DNA from: Kiritimatiellota bacterium B12222
Lineage (GTDB): Bacteria > Verrucomicrobiota > Kiritimatiellia > SS1-B-03-39 > UBA6053
Reading direction: 5' to 3'
Length of the DNA: 64,000 bases
Assembly: GCA_029719485.1 (NCBI GenBank)
Contig: CP120722.1
Location: 558,001 to 622,000, forward strand
Under the pieces are notes generated by a model. That model was not told where the DNA came from and searched no databases. It saw only the letters and a list, made by a program, of their open reading frames with translations. This document shows, piece by piece, positions 27,019 through 35,691 of this stretch (positions are counted from its first letter, which is position 1; every line of letters begins with the position of its first letter). A program made the position numbers and the translations under genes.

Positions 27019-27474
27019 TTATTCTGAAGATTCGCGGACGGTAGGGAATTGCATCCCTTTTTTGATCAGAAAATAACTTACAGCAAGACTCAATAAAAGA
27101 AAGGCGATCCCCGACATTGACTCCCAAGTCGTCTCTTTCATGTCCAAAATAATGACTTTTCGAGAGATCGCAATCATCGCGACCAAAATCACCACTTCGA
27201 CATGTAAAGCATGCTGCGTGAGATAATTTTTAATGGTTTCCAGCAATTCGAGGCCAATGAGCACCATCATAAAGAAGCCCAAGACTTCCAATAATTCCTC
27301 AAGATTCAGCAATAAATAGGGAGGTTGGATTACTTGCTTCCAAAGCATGACCGCCAATTCAAAGGCAGACAAACTGACTACAATCATCATCAAGACCACC
27401 AAAAAGATAATGATACCCGTTTCAAATGCACGGATCACTTTCAATGTACCTTTCAAAGGAGGGGAAGAATTCAT
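27019..27474 (-). CDS. PsiE-like (phosphate-starvation-inducible) membrane protein
   Basis: 151 residues with four predicted membrane helices at about 17-40, 60-80, 93-108 and 120-138. The ETIKNYLTQHALHVEVVILVAMIAISRKVI segment is typical of the PsiE domain. The cellular role of the family is not known. Co-oriented with the exosortase operon and likely its first gene. Confidence 0.8.
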   Translation of the reverse strand: MNSSPPLKGTLKVIRAFETGIIIFLVVLMMIVVSLSAFELAVMLWKQVIQPPYLLLNLEELLEVLGFFMMVLIGLELLETIKNYLTQHALHVEVVILVAMIAISRKVIILDMKETTWESMSGIAFLLLSLAVSYFLIKKGMQFPTVRESSE

Positions 27475-27573
27475 GCGAACCCTTTGCCATTGTCTACGTA
27501 AAAGGCAAGAAAATTAATAATGCAGCAGGTGAATAGTAGTTGACTTGGAGGGGGGAGTGTGGGAGGTTTGGGT

Positions 27574-28728
27574 ATGAGTTTAAGTGATCAGGATTGGAAA
27601 TCGACTTCGGCGACGCAGCGTTGGTTGGAAGGCGAACGTAAGGGGCGCGGGGTGCGTATTCTGCCGAAAGAGGGAGGCTATTTTGTGCATGTGACCAGTC
27701 GGACGCGGGGGCAGGCTTTTTTGTTGGGGGAGGTTGAAAAGCGGTCGTTTTTGATGCGGTTGCGTCAGTGGTCTGCGTTTTCGGGGATTGGGGTGCTGAC
27801 GCATTGCGTGATGTCGAATCACTTTCATCTCTTATTGTGGGTGCCCGAGCTATCGGATTTGTCTCATGGGGAGATTTTGGAGCGCTTGAAGGGCGTTTGG
27901 CCTCAAGAAAAATGGGAGGCTTGGGAGAAATTATATGGCAAGCAAACTCCTCCGGTTCAGAAGTTTATGGATCAAAAGCAAGTGGAGCGTATGGGCAATT
28001 TGGCTTCGTTTATGCGGGTGCTTAAACAGTCTTTTTCCAATTGGTACAATCATCGTGAAGGCTGTCGCGGTACTTTTTGGGAGGGGCGCTATCGTAGTGT
28101 GGTGGTGGAAGATAATCCTTTGGCATTGATGTCTGTGGCCGCTTATATTGATCTGAATCCTGTGCGTGCGGGTATGGTGGAAGATCCTTTAGATGCGGTT
28201 TGGAGTGGTTATGGCGCTGCATGTGGTGGCGATGCCGCTTCTCGTGAAGGCCTGAAGTGTTTAATCGAGTGTGCGCGGGGAGTGATGCCCGCTTCGGCCC
28301 TGCTTGCCCGTCGTTTGCATTTAAATACGACCCATTCCCCTCAGCAAAGTAGTGAAATTATGCGACAGGATTCGGAAAAGCGCGCTCAGACCGATCGCTG
28401 GCCTGAATTACAAAAAGCTTATCGTATTTGGCTGTATGCGAAGGGAAATGCGGGTGAGCATGACTCGTCTGCCCATTCTAAAAACCGAAAAGGGGTTGAT
28501 CCGCAAGTGGTGTACCGCGAATTTGAGCAAAATGGGGTGGTGCCACCCGCGCGATTTTTAAGGCAAAAATGGCGCTGTTATACTCGGGGCGTGGGGATTG
28601 GCAGTCCGGCCTTTCTCGAGAGTCTGCTACGGCAATATCAGCAATGTTTCACTCCTCATCGAACACATGCGGGTCCCAAGTTGAAAAATAAAATGCCTGG
28701 ATTGCATGTTTTGCGTCAAGTCGATTGA
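27574..28728 (+). CDS. rayT: REP-associated tyrosine transposase (RAYT, Y1 / IS200-like)
   Basis: 384 residues from the ATG at 27574, preceded by GGAGG at 7 bp spacing; an in-frame GTG at 27559 is possible. The HUH motif is HFH in CVMSNHFHLLLWVPE, and the catalytic tyrosine region is in VAAYIDLNPVRAGMV, with GTFWEGRYRSVVVE before it. Single-strand DNA transposases of this kind act on hairpin REP elements and are usually single-copy domesticated genes. No insertion-sequence ends flank the gene. It stands 4.4 kb upstream of the first of the hairpin repeats described below. A basic C-terminal extension (about 250-384) is longer than in the minimal Y1 domain. Confidence 0.85.
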   Translation: MSLSDQDWKSTSATQRWLEGERKGRGVRILPKEGGYFVHVTSRTRGQAFLLGEVEKRSFLMRLRQWSAFSGIGVLTHCVMSNHFHLLLWVPELSDLSHGEILERLKGVWPQEKWEAWEKLYGKQTPPVQKFMDQKQVERMGNLASFMRVLKQSFSNWYNHREGCRGTFWEGRYRSVVVEDNPLALMSVAAYIDLNPVRAGMVEDPLDAVWSGYGAACGGDAASREGLKCLIECARGVMPASALLARRLHLNTTHSPQQSSEIMRQDSEKRAQTDRWPELQKAYRIWLYAKGNAGEHDSSAHSKNRKGVDPQVVYREFEQNGVVPPARFLRQKWRCYTRGVGIGSPAFLESLLRQYQQCFTPHRTHAGPKLKNKMPGLHVLRQVD

Positions 28729-28804
28729 GTTTTGAGGCCTTTTACGTCCTTTTCGGCTTCGAATCTTTACTTTTAGAATATTTTCTACAGTCTGCACGGC
28801 TGTT

Positions 28805-29764
28805 ATGAGCATTCTCTTGAATCCGACTTCTTCATCTCGTCCTTCGTCCTTACATTCCGCATTGTGGTTTATGGGCTATTTCCTGACGGTTATGATCGGC
28901 GGTGCGATTTTGGGCGGTTGGTTGATTCGGAATGGGCTCCACCAAGAATCGGGTTTTTGGTTTGATTTTATCACGGAACATGGGCCGGCCCGCATTCTTC
29001 GTCGCTTTCAAACCTTGTTCGCCGTGGTCTTGGCCCCGTGGATGCTTCAAAAGATCGGCTGGCAAGGCGGAGGCGATTTGGGTTGGCGTTCTGCGCAAAC
29101 ACGGGAACAACGCAAAAATGATTTTTTGGTGTGGTTGATCATTGGCATCGTCACGATGAATATGGTGTTTGTCACTTCGCTGTGGTGTGGTGTGCGTACC
29201 TTTAGACCTTTTGACTTAGGCGTGCTCGTGAAAGCGTTGCTCCACGGATTTCTCATTACCGGCATAGGTGTCGGCATTATCGAAGAAACTTTAACGCGTG
29301 GTGTTTTGTATCGCTCTTTGGCCCGCGCGTGGTCTCCGTGGACCGCGGCCATTATTTCCAGTTTGTTGTTCGCATGGGCACATTTCATGAAAGCGACCCC
29401 CGAGAGTTTCGAACAAGGGATTTGGGCCATTGTCAATTCTTCCCTGTTTGATGATTTTGAAAAAGTCGCGGTGCCGTTGAAGTTTTTGAATATGTTCGCC
29501 TTTGGCATGGTGCTTTGTCGCTTGGTGAAATATCGCGGAGATATCTGGGCGGCCGCCGGACTCCATGCCGCCGCCGTGGGATGTATCAAAGTCTTTTCAA
29601 AAATGACGGAGTTCGATCCCGCCTATGGATACCGGAGTTGGATTGGCGGACACAGTTCTCGTTTTGATGACGGCTGGGTACTGACCCTAACGCTCTTTAT
29701 CATGTTGGGGGTTATCGAGCTGTATTATCGTCACCCCGCTTCTCGTTCTCGTGTACAGCTCTGA
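28805..29764 (+). CDS. CPBP-family intramembrane metalloprotease
   Basis: 319 residues with several membrane helices. The active-site motifs are E160-E161-x3-R165 (GIIEETLTRGVLY) and F189-x3-H193 (LLFAWAHFMK), as in CPBP/Abi/Rce1 proteases, with a further N/H motif near GLHAAAVG. Acts within the inner membrane; bacterial substrates are mostly unknown. Overlaps the start of the kinase-glycosidase gene by 14 bp, which suggests coupled expression. Confidence 0.88.
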   Translation: MSILLNPTSSSRPSSLHSALWFMGYFLTVMIGGAILGGWLIRNGLHQESGFWFDFITEHGPARILRRFQTLFAVVLAPWMLQKIGWQGGGDLGWRSAQTREQRKNDFLVWLIIGIVTMNMVFVTSLWCGVRTFRPFDLGVLVKALLHGFLITGIGVGIIEETLTRGVLYRSLARAWSPWTAAIISSLLFAWAHFMKATPESFEQGIWAIVNSSLFDDFEKVAVPLKFLNMFAFGMVLCRLVKYRGDIWAAAGLHAAAVGCIKVFSKMTEFDPAYGYRSWIGGHSSRFDDGWVLTLTLFIMLGVIELYYRHPASRSRVQL

Positions 29765-31754
29765 ATCCATAGGACGCTTTCAGGGAAATATTCACCCTGA
29801 TTTTGATACACCCGCCATGCGTGCTTGGCTGGCAAAACTCCCCGATGTACCCGAGTGTGATGCCTTTTCTCCCAAATGCGATCATGTCCGCTGCGTACGT
29901 CCTCCCGGAAATCTTCCGCACTTGGCTTTAAAACGCTATGATCCCCCTCCCACATGGAAGGCCGTCGTCGATGAGTCTACCCATCGTGGTAGCCGTGCCC
30001 ATCGGGCCTTTCAACATGCCTGCCGCTTGGTGGACAAGGGTGTGCCCACGCCAAGCCCGGTGGCCTGGCTGGAACGTAAGGAGGGGCAACGGATTCTCGA
30101 ACAGTTCTTGGTGACCGAATGTTTGCCCCAGGCGCTCACGCTACGGGAAGCACTGCTTCATCATTACTACGAAAAGCCTTTGTGCTCCGAGATCATTGAC
30201 CTTTTAGAGGTAAGCGCCCAAGCTGTTCGTCGCATGCACGACGCGGGTTTTGAACATAACGATCTCGGCAATCAAAACCTCATGGTGCAACGCGATGCCC
30301 AAGGGAATTGGAGTCAAGCGTGGATCATTGATCTGCATCGGGGTCGCTTTCATGACGCACTTTCTGATGCGCTTAAAGGTAAGGACAATGCCCGCATTAC
30401 CTTGCCCTCTGATCTGCGTCGCATCTTCTTTGAAATGCAATTTGCTCCTCAGCTGATTCCCGATGCCTTCCGCAAAAGCGAGAAACGCACAAGGTCCCAG
30501 TATCGACTTCAGAAAAAAAGTCGCAAACTTCGGCATCCCTTTCGGCCTGAACTTTCCGTCGAAAGACGATACCCCTCCGAAAAAGATATTTGGATCTGGG
30601 ACGACCGTTCGCGTCAGGCCATTCCCGCGCTCAAGAGTCGGGACAAGCGGAAATATTATCGTAAACGTGACGCCCTCGAGATTGGCAAGCTGTACCTCGC
30701 GTATCGGTCTAAAATTCAAAAAGCCTACGCTGAGATTAAAACGGAAGCGTGGACACAACCGGTGAGCATGAAGAACCGCATCGGCTTGAGCTGTAATCTG
30801 GAGCCGGATCGTTTTGATAAAGAACGCCGCTGGCTGAATAGCCTGGGTCCGCTTCCCCTGTTGGTCAGATTGTATCATCACGAAACGGAATTCAACCAAC
30901 GCTTTGCCATCGATGCGATTCGAAAACTGACTGCGGAAGGCCATCAGGTCACGGTGGCGTTGGTGCAGGATCGTCGGGCGGTGATGATTCCTTCGGCTTG
31001 GCAAAGTTTTGTTGAAAAAGCAGGAGGCAGCCTCAGTGGGTTCATTGAAGGCTTTGAAGTGGGGCATGCCATCAATCGGGTGAAGTGGGGGATTTGGAAT
31101 ATCCCGGAATACCGTCAATTGATTGAACCCTTTCAAAATTGGAAACAGCGTTTTCCTCAAGTGCCCTTGATGGGGCCGGCGGGAATTGATTTTGAATATC
31201 CGAGAGTGTTGCCGTTTTTGGATCAGTGGCCCGAGAACAGTTTGTCCGCATTTTCGCATCATTTATATGTGGACCGGCGGGGGGATCCGGAAAATCGTCA
31301 GTCGGGATATGATACGGTGGATAAGTTGGCGCTGGCGCGGGCAATGGCGAGGGTTCATCCTGCTTGTCAGGAGCGGCTCATTGTGTCGGAAGTCAATTGG
31401 CCCTTAAGCGGCACCGACGTGTGGTCGCCTGTGGGCAGTCCGTACCAAAGTCCGGGTGTACGTCATAATGATCCCAGTGTAGATGAAGACACCTACGCTC
31501 TGTATTTAAAAAAATACCTGTTACTGTCCCTGTGCAGTGGCATGGCGGATCAGGTGTATTGGTGGAATATCGCCGCCCACGGATTTGGTTTAATTGATGA
31601 CCGGGATCCGGTGTCATGGCGTCCACGTCCGGCATTTCATGCCTTTAAAGAGCTGGTGGATGCCACCCGCGACGCGACCTTCGTGAAAAGGGAAGGAGAG
31701 GAAAAAGCGTGGGAGTATACCTTTGCCAATACGCAAGGTGAATTTCGGTTGTGA
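29751..31754 (+). CDS. Fusion: Kdo/WaaP-type kinase domain + TIM-barrel glycosidase-like domain
   Basis: 667 residues from a GTG overlapping the CPBP gene (ATG at 29817 is an alternative). Residues about 50-225 resemble lipopolysaccharide (Kdo/WaaP) kinases: lysine in HLALKRYDPP, catalytic loop FEHNDLGNQNLMV (His167, Asp169) and metal-binding IIDLHRGRFH. Residues about 330-650 look like a glycoside hydrolase barrel: GLSCNLEPDRF, PLMGPAGIDFEYP, FSHHLYVDRRG, VSEVNWPLSG and YWWNIAAHGFG. No signal peptide, so the glycosidase part appears cytosolic. May modify or edit envelope glycan precursors. The reading frame ends exactly where a repeat cluster begins and may be shortened. Confidence 0.7.
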   Translation: MYSSESIGRFQGNIHPDFDTPAMRAWLAKLPDVPECDAFSPKCDHVRCVRPPGNLPHLALKRYDPPPTWKAVVDESTHRGSRAHRAFQHACRLVDKGVPTPSPVAWLERKEGQRILEQFLVTECLPQALTLREALLHHYYEKPLCSEIIDLLEVSAQAVRRMHDAGFEHNDLGNQNLMVQRDAQGNWSQAWIIDLHRGRFHDALSDALKGKDNARITLPSDLRRIFFEMQFAPQLIPDAFRKSEKRTRSQYRLQKKSRKLRHPFRPELSVERRYPSEKDIWIWDDRSRQAIPALKSRDKRKYYRKRDALEIGKLYLAYRSKIQKAYAEIKTEAWTQPVSMKNRIGLSCNLEPDRFDKERRWLNSLGPLPLLVRLYHHETEFNQRFAIDAIRKLTAEGHQVTVALVQDRRAVMIPSAWQSFVEKAGGSLSGFIEGFEVGHAINRVKWGIWNIPEYRQLIEPFQNWKQRFPQVPLMGPAGIDFEYPRVLPFLDQWPENSLSAFSHHLYVDRRGDPENRQSGYDTVDKLALARAMARVHPACQERLIVSEVNWPLSGTDVWSPVGSPYQSPGVRHNDPSVDEDTYALYLKKYLLLSLCSGMADQVYWWNIAAHGFGLIDDRDPVSWRPRPAFHAFKELVDATRDATFVKREGEEKAWEYTFANTQGEFRL

Positions 31755-32032
31755 TGGAGGGAAGAAGAAGTCATTGGTCAGGGGGCAGGGGGCAGGGGGG
31801 GAATCGAAATCGGGATCGGTATCGGTATCGAAATCGGGATTATGTTGGCCCGACCACAGCCCTGTGCTCGCAGGGCTCGTATGCAGACTGGGCTGGGTGG
31901 GTCAGAGCTTTCGGCCCGCGGAGAAATACGAACGTCCAACATCCAACATCGAGGTTTGAACCTTATATCCGAGTAAGCATCGAATATTGCGTTGCCCGTA
32001 CACCTCCGGCGCACATTATTTTTTGTTAGGTT

Positions 32033-32053
32033 CTCGGGGGCGTGGCCCCCGAG
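32033..32053. repeat. Hairpin element copy 1
   Basis: 9-bp perfect stem CTCGGGGGC / GCCCCCGAG with loop GTG. Outer TTAG...CTAA arms pair across an unpaired GTT on the 5' side. Embedded in the shared block that begins GTTGCCCGTAC. Confidence 0.85.
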
Positions 32054-32510
32054 CTAAGTGCGTTGGTACCTCCGGCACCACTTGGGTTGTTGGGAGGGGG
32101 AGCCGCCACTTACAGGGCTCGGATTGATTTATTGGTGGAACCCGGCCCTGGCGGACCGGGCTTTGGAGAATCGCCCCGTTGGGGCTGGGTATGGGAAAAG
32201 GCGGGATGGAGAAAAGGGAATGGAGATTAAAAAATGTGTTTCATTGCGGGGTTTTGGGGAGAAACTTTTGCGTCCTTTTGCGGCAAAAAAAAGGATTAGC
32301 CAGCACCCAGGGAAATTTGTGTAGGATGAGCGATGATGAAATGGCCGTTCGAAAATAGTGGGCTTGGGTTTAGGTTTAAGATTTTGCAGCGAAAGGTCGC
32401 GAGAGGGAAAGACCGCCCCTATAGCCCCGTTTTTTGTGGGGAGGTGGGGAGTAGGTAAAGTCGGTAAGAAGGAACATTGAACGTTGAAGTGGGAATGGGG
32501 AGATATGACC

Positions 32511-32613
32511 GTGACCCGTGACCCGTGACCCGTGACCCGTGACCCGTGACCCGTGACCCGTGACCCGTGACCCGTGACCCGTGACCCGTGACCCGTGACC
32601 CGTGACCCGTGAC
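32511..32613. repeat. Perfect GTGACCC heptamer array
   Basis: Fourteen uninterrupted identical copies of GTGACCC followed by GTGAC. The complement is GGTCACG, i.e. a homogenised member of the GGTCANN heptamer family seen in the other clusters. Confidence 0.95.
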
Positions 32614-32740
32614 TAATGATCCATGGGGCGAGATTTCCCTTGTAGCTGTAAGCAAAGTTTATAGGACAGAGGTTCTGTCCCGTCTGTGCTGTGTCCACAT
32701 ATTGGAGCGAAAAAAAAACCGTGATTTTGTAAGGAGAATG

Positions 32741-33370
32741 ATGAGTTTAAGTGAAAATAATTTACATACAGAATTTCATCGTATGCAGGATAGGCGCACC
32801 AAAGAAATTTTATTTCAACAACGCGCGCATGTCTTTTGGTTTTATGGCTTGTCCGGATCCGGCAAAACCACCATCGCTACCGCACTCGAACAGCGTTTGA
32901 CCTATCAGGGCTATAAAACCAAAATTTTGGATGGAGATAATATTCGTGGCGGCCTCAATAAGGATTTGGGATTCAGTGATGAAGATCGCTTGGAAAATAT
33001 TCGCCGCATTTCTGAAGTAGCAAAACTCTTTTACGATGCCGGGGTCATTGTCATTTGTTCCTTTATTACCCCCAAGCGTTCTTTGCGTGAGATGGCCCGC
33101 CAGGTGGTGGGCGAAGAAGGCTGTACCCCCATTTTTGCCAAAGCATCTTTTGAGACCTGTGCCGAGCGGGATGTACATGGCTTATATGCCAAAGCCAAAG
33201 CCGGCGAAATTAAAAATTTCACCGGTCATGGATCCGGATTTGAAGAACCGCAAGCTGATGATCCGGATTGGATTTTGGATACCGATGTCCTGAGTGAAGA
33301 AGAGGCCCTGATCGACGTGTTGAAACGGGTTCATCCCGTGATCGAATTTGAATCCGCGATTACACTTTAA
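32741..33370 (+). CDS. cysC: Adenylyl-sulfate (APS) kinase
   Basis: 209 residues from the ATG at 32741; AAGGAG at 32731-32736 sets this start (an adjacent ATG at 32738 is too close). The P-loop is GLSGSGKTT, followed by LDGDNIRGGLNKDLGFSDEDR, SFITPKR and the FETCAERDVHGLYAKAKAG segment, all APS kinase signatures. Converts APS to PAPS in the cytosol. No cysD, cysN or PAPS reductase is present, whereas two sulfotransferases lie downstream, so it probably feeds polysaccharide sulfation rather than assimilation. First of the polysaccharide locus; 25 bp upstream of glf. Confidence 0.94.
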   Translation: MSLSENNLHTEFHRMQDRRTKEILFQQRAHVFWFYGLSGSGKTTIATALEQRLTYQGYKTKILDGDNIRGGLNKDLGFSDEDRLENIRRISEVAKLFYDAGVIVICSFITPKRSLREMARQVVGEEGCTPIFAKASFETCAERDVHGLYAKAKAGEIKNFTGHGSGFEEPQADDPDWILDTDVLSEEEALIDVLKRVHPVIEFESAITL

Positions 33371-33395
33371 GTTATATTCTGCCACCTCACGCCAA

Positions 33396-34550
33396 ATGAT
33401 GTCCCCTCAATCACCTGTTTCTTCCTCTGTTCCCCATGCCTGTATTCTGGTGGTTGGGGCTGGATTTTCGGGTGCCGTGGTGGCCCGAGAATTGGCCGAA
33501 GCCGGTCTACGCGTCAAGGTGATCGATCAACGTCCGCACATTGCCGGCAATTGTTTTACCCAACGTGATGAGGAAACCCAGATCATGGTTCATCACTATG
33601 GACCACACATTTTTAATACCGACCGAGAAGAGGTGTGGGCCTATGTGAATCGTTTTGCCACCTTCGGTCCTTTTATCAATCGGCCAAAAGCCACCACCCG
33701 CAAAGGGGTGTTCAGTTTGCCAGTCAATCTCCATACCTTGAATCAGCTCTTTGATAAAAGGATGTCTCCCGCAGAAGCCCAAAAGTTTGTGGAAGGCTTG
33801 GGGGACAAATCGATTCAAAATCCGCAAAACTTTGAAGAGCAAGCACTGTCGATGTTGGGTCCACTGTTATATGAGACCTTTTTCAAAGGCTACACCATCA
33901 AACAGTGGGGCGAAGATCCTCGCGACCTGCCGGCGTCAATTTTTAAACGTCTGCCCATTCGTTTTGATTACAACGACAATTACTACTCAAAAAAATATCA
34001 GGGCATTCCTCTGCAAGGATACACGGCCCTTGTCGGTGCAATCCTGGATCATCCCTTGATCGAGGTCGAACTGAACTGTGGCTATGAACGCTCGTTGTCG
34101 ACGGCCTATCAGCACACCGTCTACACCGGTTCCTTGGATCGATATTTTGAGTACGCCGAGGGTCAGTTGGGATATCGAACCGTCTACTGGGAAGAAGAGC
34201 GGGTAACCGGAGATGCCCAAGGGGTGGCCTGCATGAATTATCCCGATCCGGATGTGCCCTGGACCCGAAAGGTGGAGCACAAACATTTTACGCCCTGGGA
34301 GCAGCACGATCAAAGCGTGCTCTACACCGAGTTTAGTAAAGAAAGCACCCGGGAGGATGAGTTGTTTTATCCCAAACGTTTGGCCCGCGATAAGGAAATG
34401 CTCGCGCGCTATCAGGCCTTGGCTGATCAGGAACAGGATGTCACCTTTTTGGGTCGATTGGGTACTTATCGTTATTTGGATATGGATCTGACCATCGCGG
34501 AGGCGTTGGCGCTGGGGAAGAGTTTAGGGAAGAGAATGGCGGATGGGTAA
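33396..34550 (+). CDS. glf: UDP-galactopyranose mutase
   Basis: 384 residues from the ATG at 33396 (25 bp after cysC). FAD-binding motif ILVVGAGFSGAVVARELAEAG at the N-terminus, then the family segments GGNCF-like IAGNCFTQRDEET, HHYGPHIFNT, KGYTIKQWGEDPRDLP and the C-terminal FLGRLGTYRYLDMD. Flavoenzyme that interconverts UDP-galactopyranose and UDP-galactofuranose, so the polysaccharide probably contains galactofuranose. Cytosolic. The stop codon is 3 bp from a heptamer array. Confidence 0.95.
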   Translation: MMSPQSPVSSSVPHACILVVGAGFSGAVVARELAEAGLRVKVIDQRPHIAGNCFTQRDEETQIMVHHYGPHIFNTDREEVWAYVNRFATFGPFINRPKATTRKGVFSLPVNLHTLNQLFDKRMSPAEAQKFVEGLGDKSIQNPQNFEEQALSMLGPLLYETFFKGYTIKQWGEDPRDLPASIFKRLPIRFDYNDNYYSKKYQGIPLQGYTALVGAILDHPLIEVELNCGYERSLSTAYQHTVYTGSLDRYFEYAEGQLGYRTVYWEEERVTGDAQGVACMNYPDPDVPWTRKVEHKHFTPWEQHDQSVLYTEFSKESTREDELFYPKRLARDKEMLARYQALADQEQDVTFLGRLGTYRYLDMDLTIAEALALGKSLGKRMADG

Positions 34551-34553
34551 TGG

Positions 34554-34721
34554 CGAACATGCAACGTTGAGGCTTGAAGATCCAACATCGAGGGTTGAAC
34601 ATCGAACGTCCAACATCCAACATCCAACATCCAACATCCAACGTCCAACGTCGAGGTTTGAACATCGAGGTTTGAACATCGAACGTCCAACATCCAACAT
34701 CGAACGTCCAGGGTTGAACCT
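34554..34721. repeat. Heptamer array A, 24 units
   Basis: Every 7 bp fits GAACATC, CAACATC, GAACGTC, CAACGTC or a close variant (GAGGTTT, GAAGATC, CAGGGTT) without a phase break. Starts 3 bp after the glf stop codon. Confidence 0.92.
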
Positions 34722-34793
34722 TATATCCGAGTAAGCATCGAATATTGCGTTGCCCGTACCCCCATCCGGGGCACATCCTTTTTTGTTAGTTGT

Positions 34794-34814
34794 CTCGGGG
34801 GCATGGCCCCCGAG
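34794..34814. repeat. Hairpin element copy 2
   Basis: CTCGGGGGC-ATG-GCCCCCGAG with outer TTAG/CTAA arms and a TTGT bulge. Confidence 0.85.
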
Positions 34815-35034
34815 CTAAATGCGATGACACCTCCGGTGCCGCGGGGGTTTGGGTGGGGTTGGGTTGGCGATGAACATTCGCAGCGTTCAGTAAGTGACCC
34901 CTGCTTGCAGGGCGAGCTGGTATCCAAGATCACGGCAGATCGTAGTTCCTTCCCCCAATCTGAGGGCTGAAAGCCCTGACCCATCCAGTTGCGTTGCCCG
35001 TACCCCTCCGGGGCACATTATTTTTTGTTAGGTT

Positions 35035-35055
35035 CTCGGGGGCATGGCCCCCGAG
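35035..35055. repeat. Hairpin element copy 3
   Basis: Same stem and ATG loop; outer arms TTAG/CTAA, bulge GTT. Confidence 0.85.
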
Positions 35056-35276
35056 CTAAATGCGATGACACCTCCGGTGCCGCGGGGGTTTGGGTGGGGT
35101 TGGGTTGGCGATGAACATTCGCAGCGTTCAGTAAGTGACCCCTGCTTGCAGGGCGAGCTGGTATCCAAGACCACGGCAGATCGCAGTTCCTCCCCCCAAT
35201 CTGAGGGCTGAAAGCCCTGACCCATCCAGTTGTGTTGCCCGTACACCTCCGGTGCACATTATTATTTTGTTAGGAT

Positions 35277-35297
35277 CTCGGGGGCATGGCCCCCGAG
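35277..35297. repeat. Hairpin element copy 4
   Basis: Same stem and loop; outer arms TTAG/CTAA, bulge GAT. Confidence 0.85.
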
Positions 35298-35512
35298 CTA
35301 AATGCGATGACACCTCCGGTGCCGCGGGGGGTTGGGTGGGGTTGGCGATGAACATTCGCAGCGTTCAGTAAGTGACCCCTGCTTGCAGGGCGAGCTGGTA
35401 TCCAAGACCACGGCAAATCGCAGTTCCTCCCCTAATCTGAGGGCTGAAAGTCCTGACCCATCCAGTTGCGTTGCCCGTACACCTCCGTTGCACATTATTA
35501 TTTTGTTAGGTT

Positions 35513-35533
35513 CTCGGGGGCATGGCCCCCGAG
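35513..35533. repeat. Hairpin element copy 5
   Basis: Same stem and loop; TTAG/CTAG outer arms, bulge GTT. Confidence 0.85.
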
Positions 35534-35691
35534 CTAGATACGATGACACCTCCGGTGCCGCGGGGGTTTGGGTGGGGTTGGGTCGGCCACAGCCCTTTGT
35601 TCGCGGAGCTCTCATGGGGACTGGGCCCGAACCTTCGGTCCGCGCCGTCGGCCCGCTGGATGGGTGGGGAGAAATGCGAGGGTAGAAGATC

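Larger units (their letters stand above)
31755..32640. repeat. Repeat cluster 1 (modular, non-coding)
   Basis: Starts at the stop of the kinase-glycosidase gene. In order: a few GGTCANN heptamers (31770-31800), six ATCGNN hexamers (31803-31838), a GC-rich block with CCCTGTGCTCGCAGGG (about 31852-31926), five heptamers of the (C/G)AAC(A/G)T(C/T) family (31930-31964), the hairpin block (about 31975-32090), a block with inverted repeat around CCCGGCCCTGGCGGACCGGG (32130-32165), then the GTGACCC array (32511-32613). Low-complexity open frames here on both strands are by-products of the repeats. Confidence 0.85.
34749..35580. repeat. Tandem array of ~240-bp units (3 full + 1 partial)
   Basis: Units begin GTTGCCCGTAC at 34749, 34993, 35234 and 35469 (periods 244, 241, 235). 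Each holds the hairpin element and then a block with two more small inverted repeats, CCCTGCTTGCAGGG and AGGGCT-GAA-AGCCCT; the last unit keeps only the hairpin part. Units differ by scattered substitutions and small indels. Confidence 0.9.

Noticed and set aside
27574..28728. RAYT gene as a complete IS200/IS605 insertion sequence
   Set aside because: No terminal hairpins or repeats border the gene and the protein is longer than IS200 TnpA; it looks like a domesticated single gene.
31990..32035. Integron attC site in the hairpin block (GTTAGGT fits GTTRRRY)
   Set aside because: The required complementary RYYYAAC partner at the other end is missing, no integrase gene is present and no gene cassettes lie between the copies.
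32129..32698. Long open frames with peptides such as VTGHGSR repeats
   Set aside because: They are produced by the 7-bp GTGACCC array, which is open in all frames; no ribosome site, no family likeness and frames exist on both strands.
34794..34814. Hairpin elements as ordinary rho-independent terminators
   Set aside because: No T-run follows the stem in either direction; the plus-strand T-run lies upstream of it. Some effect on transcription ends cannot be excluded.
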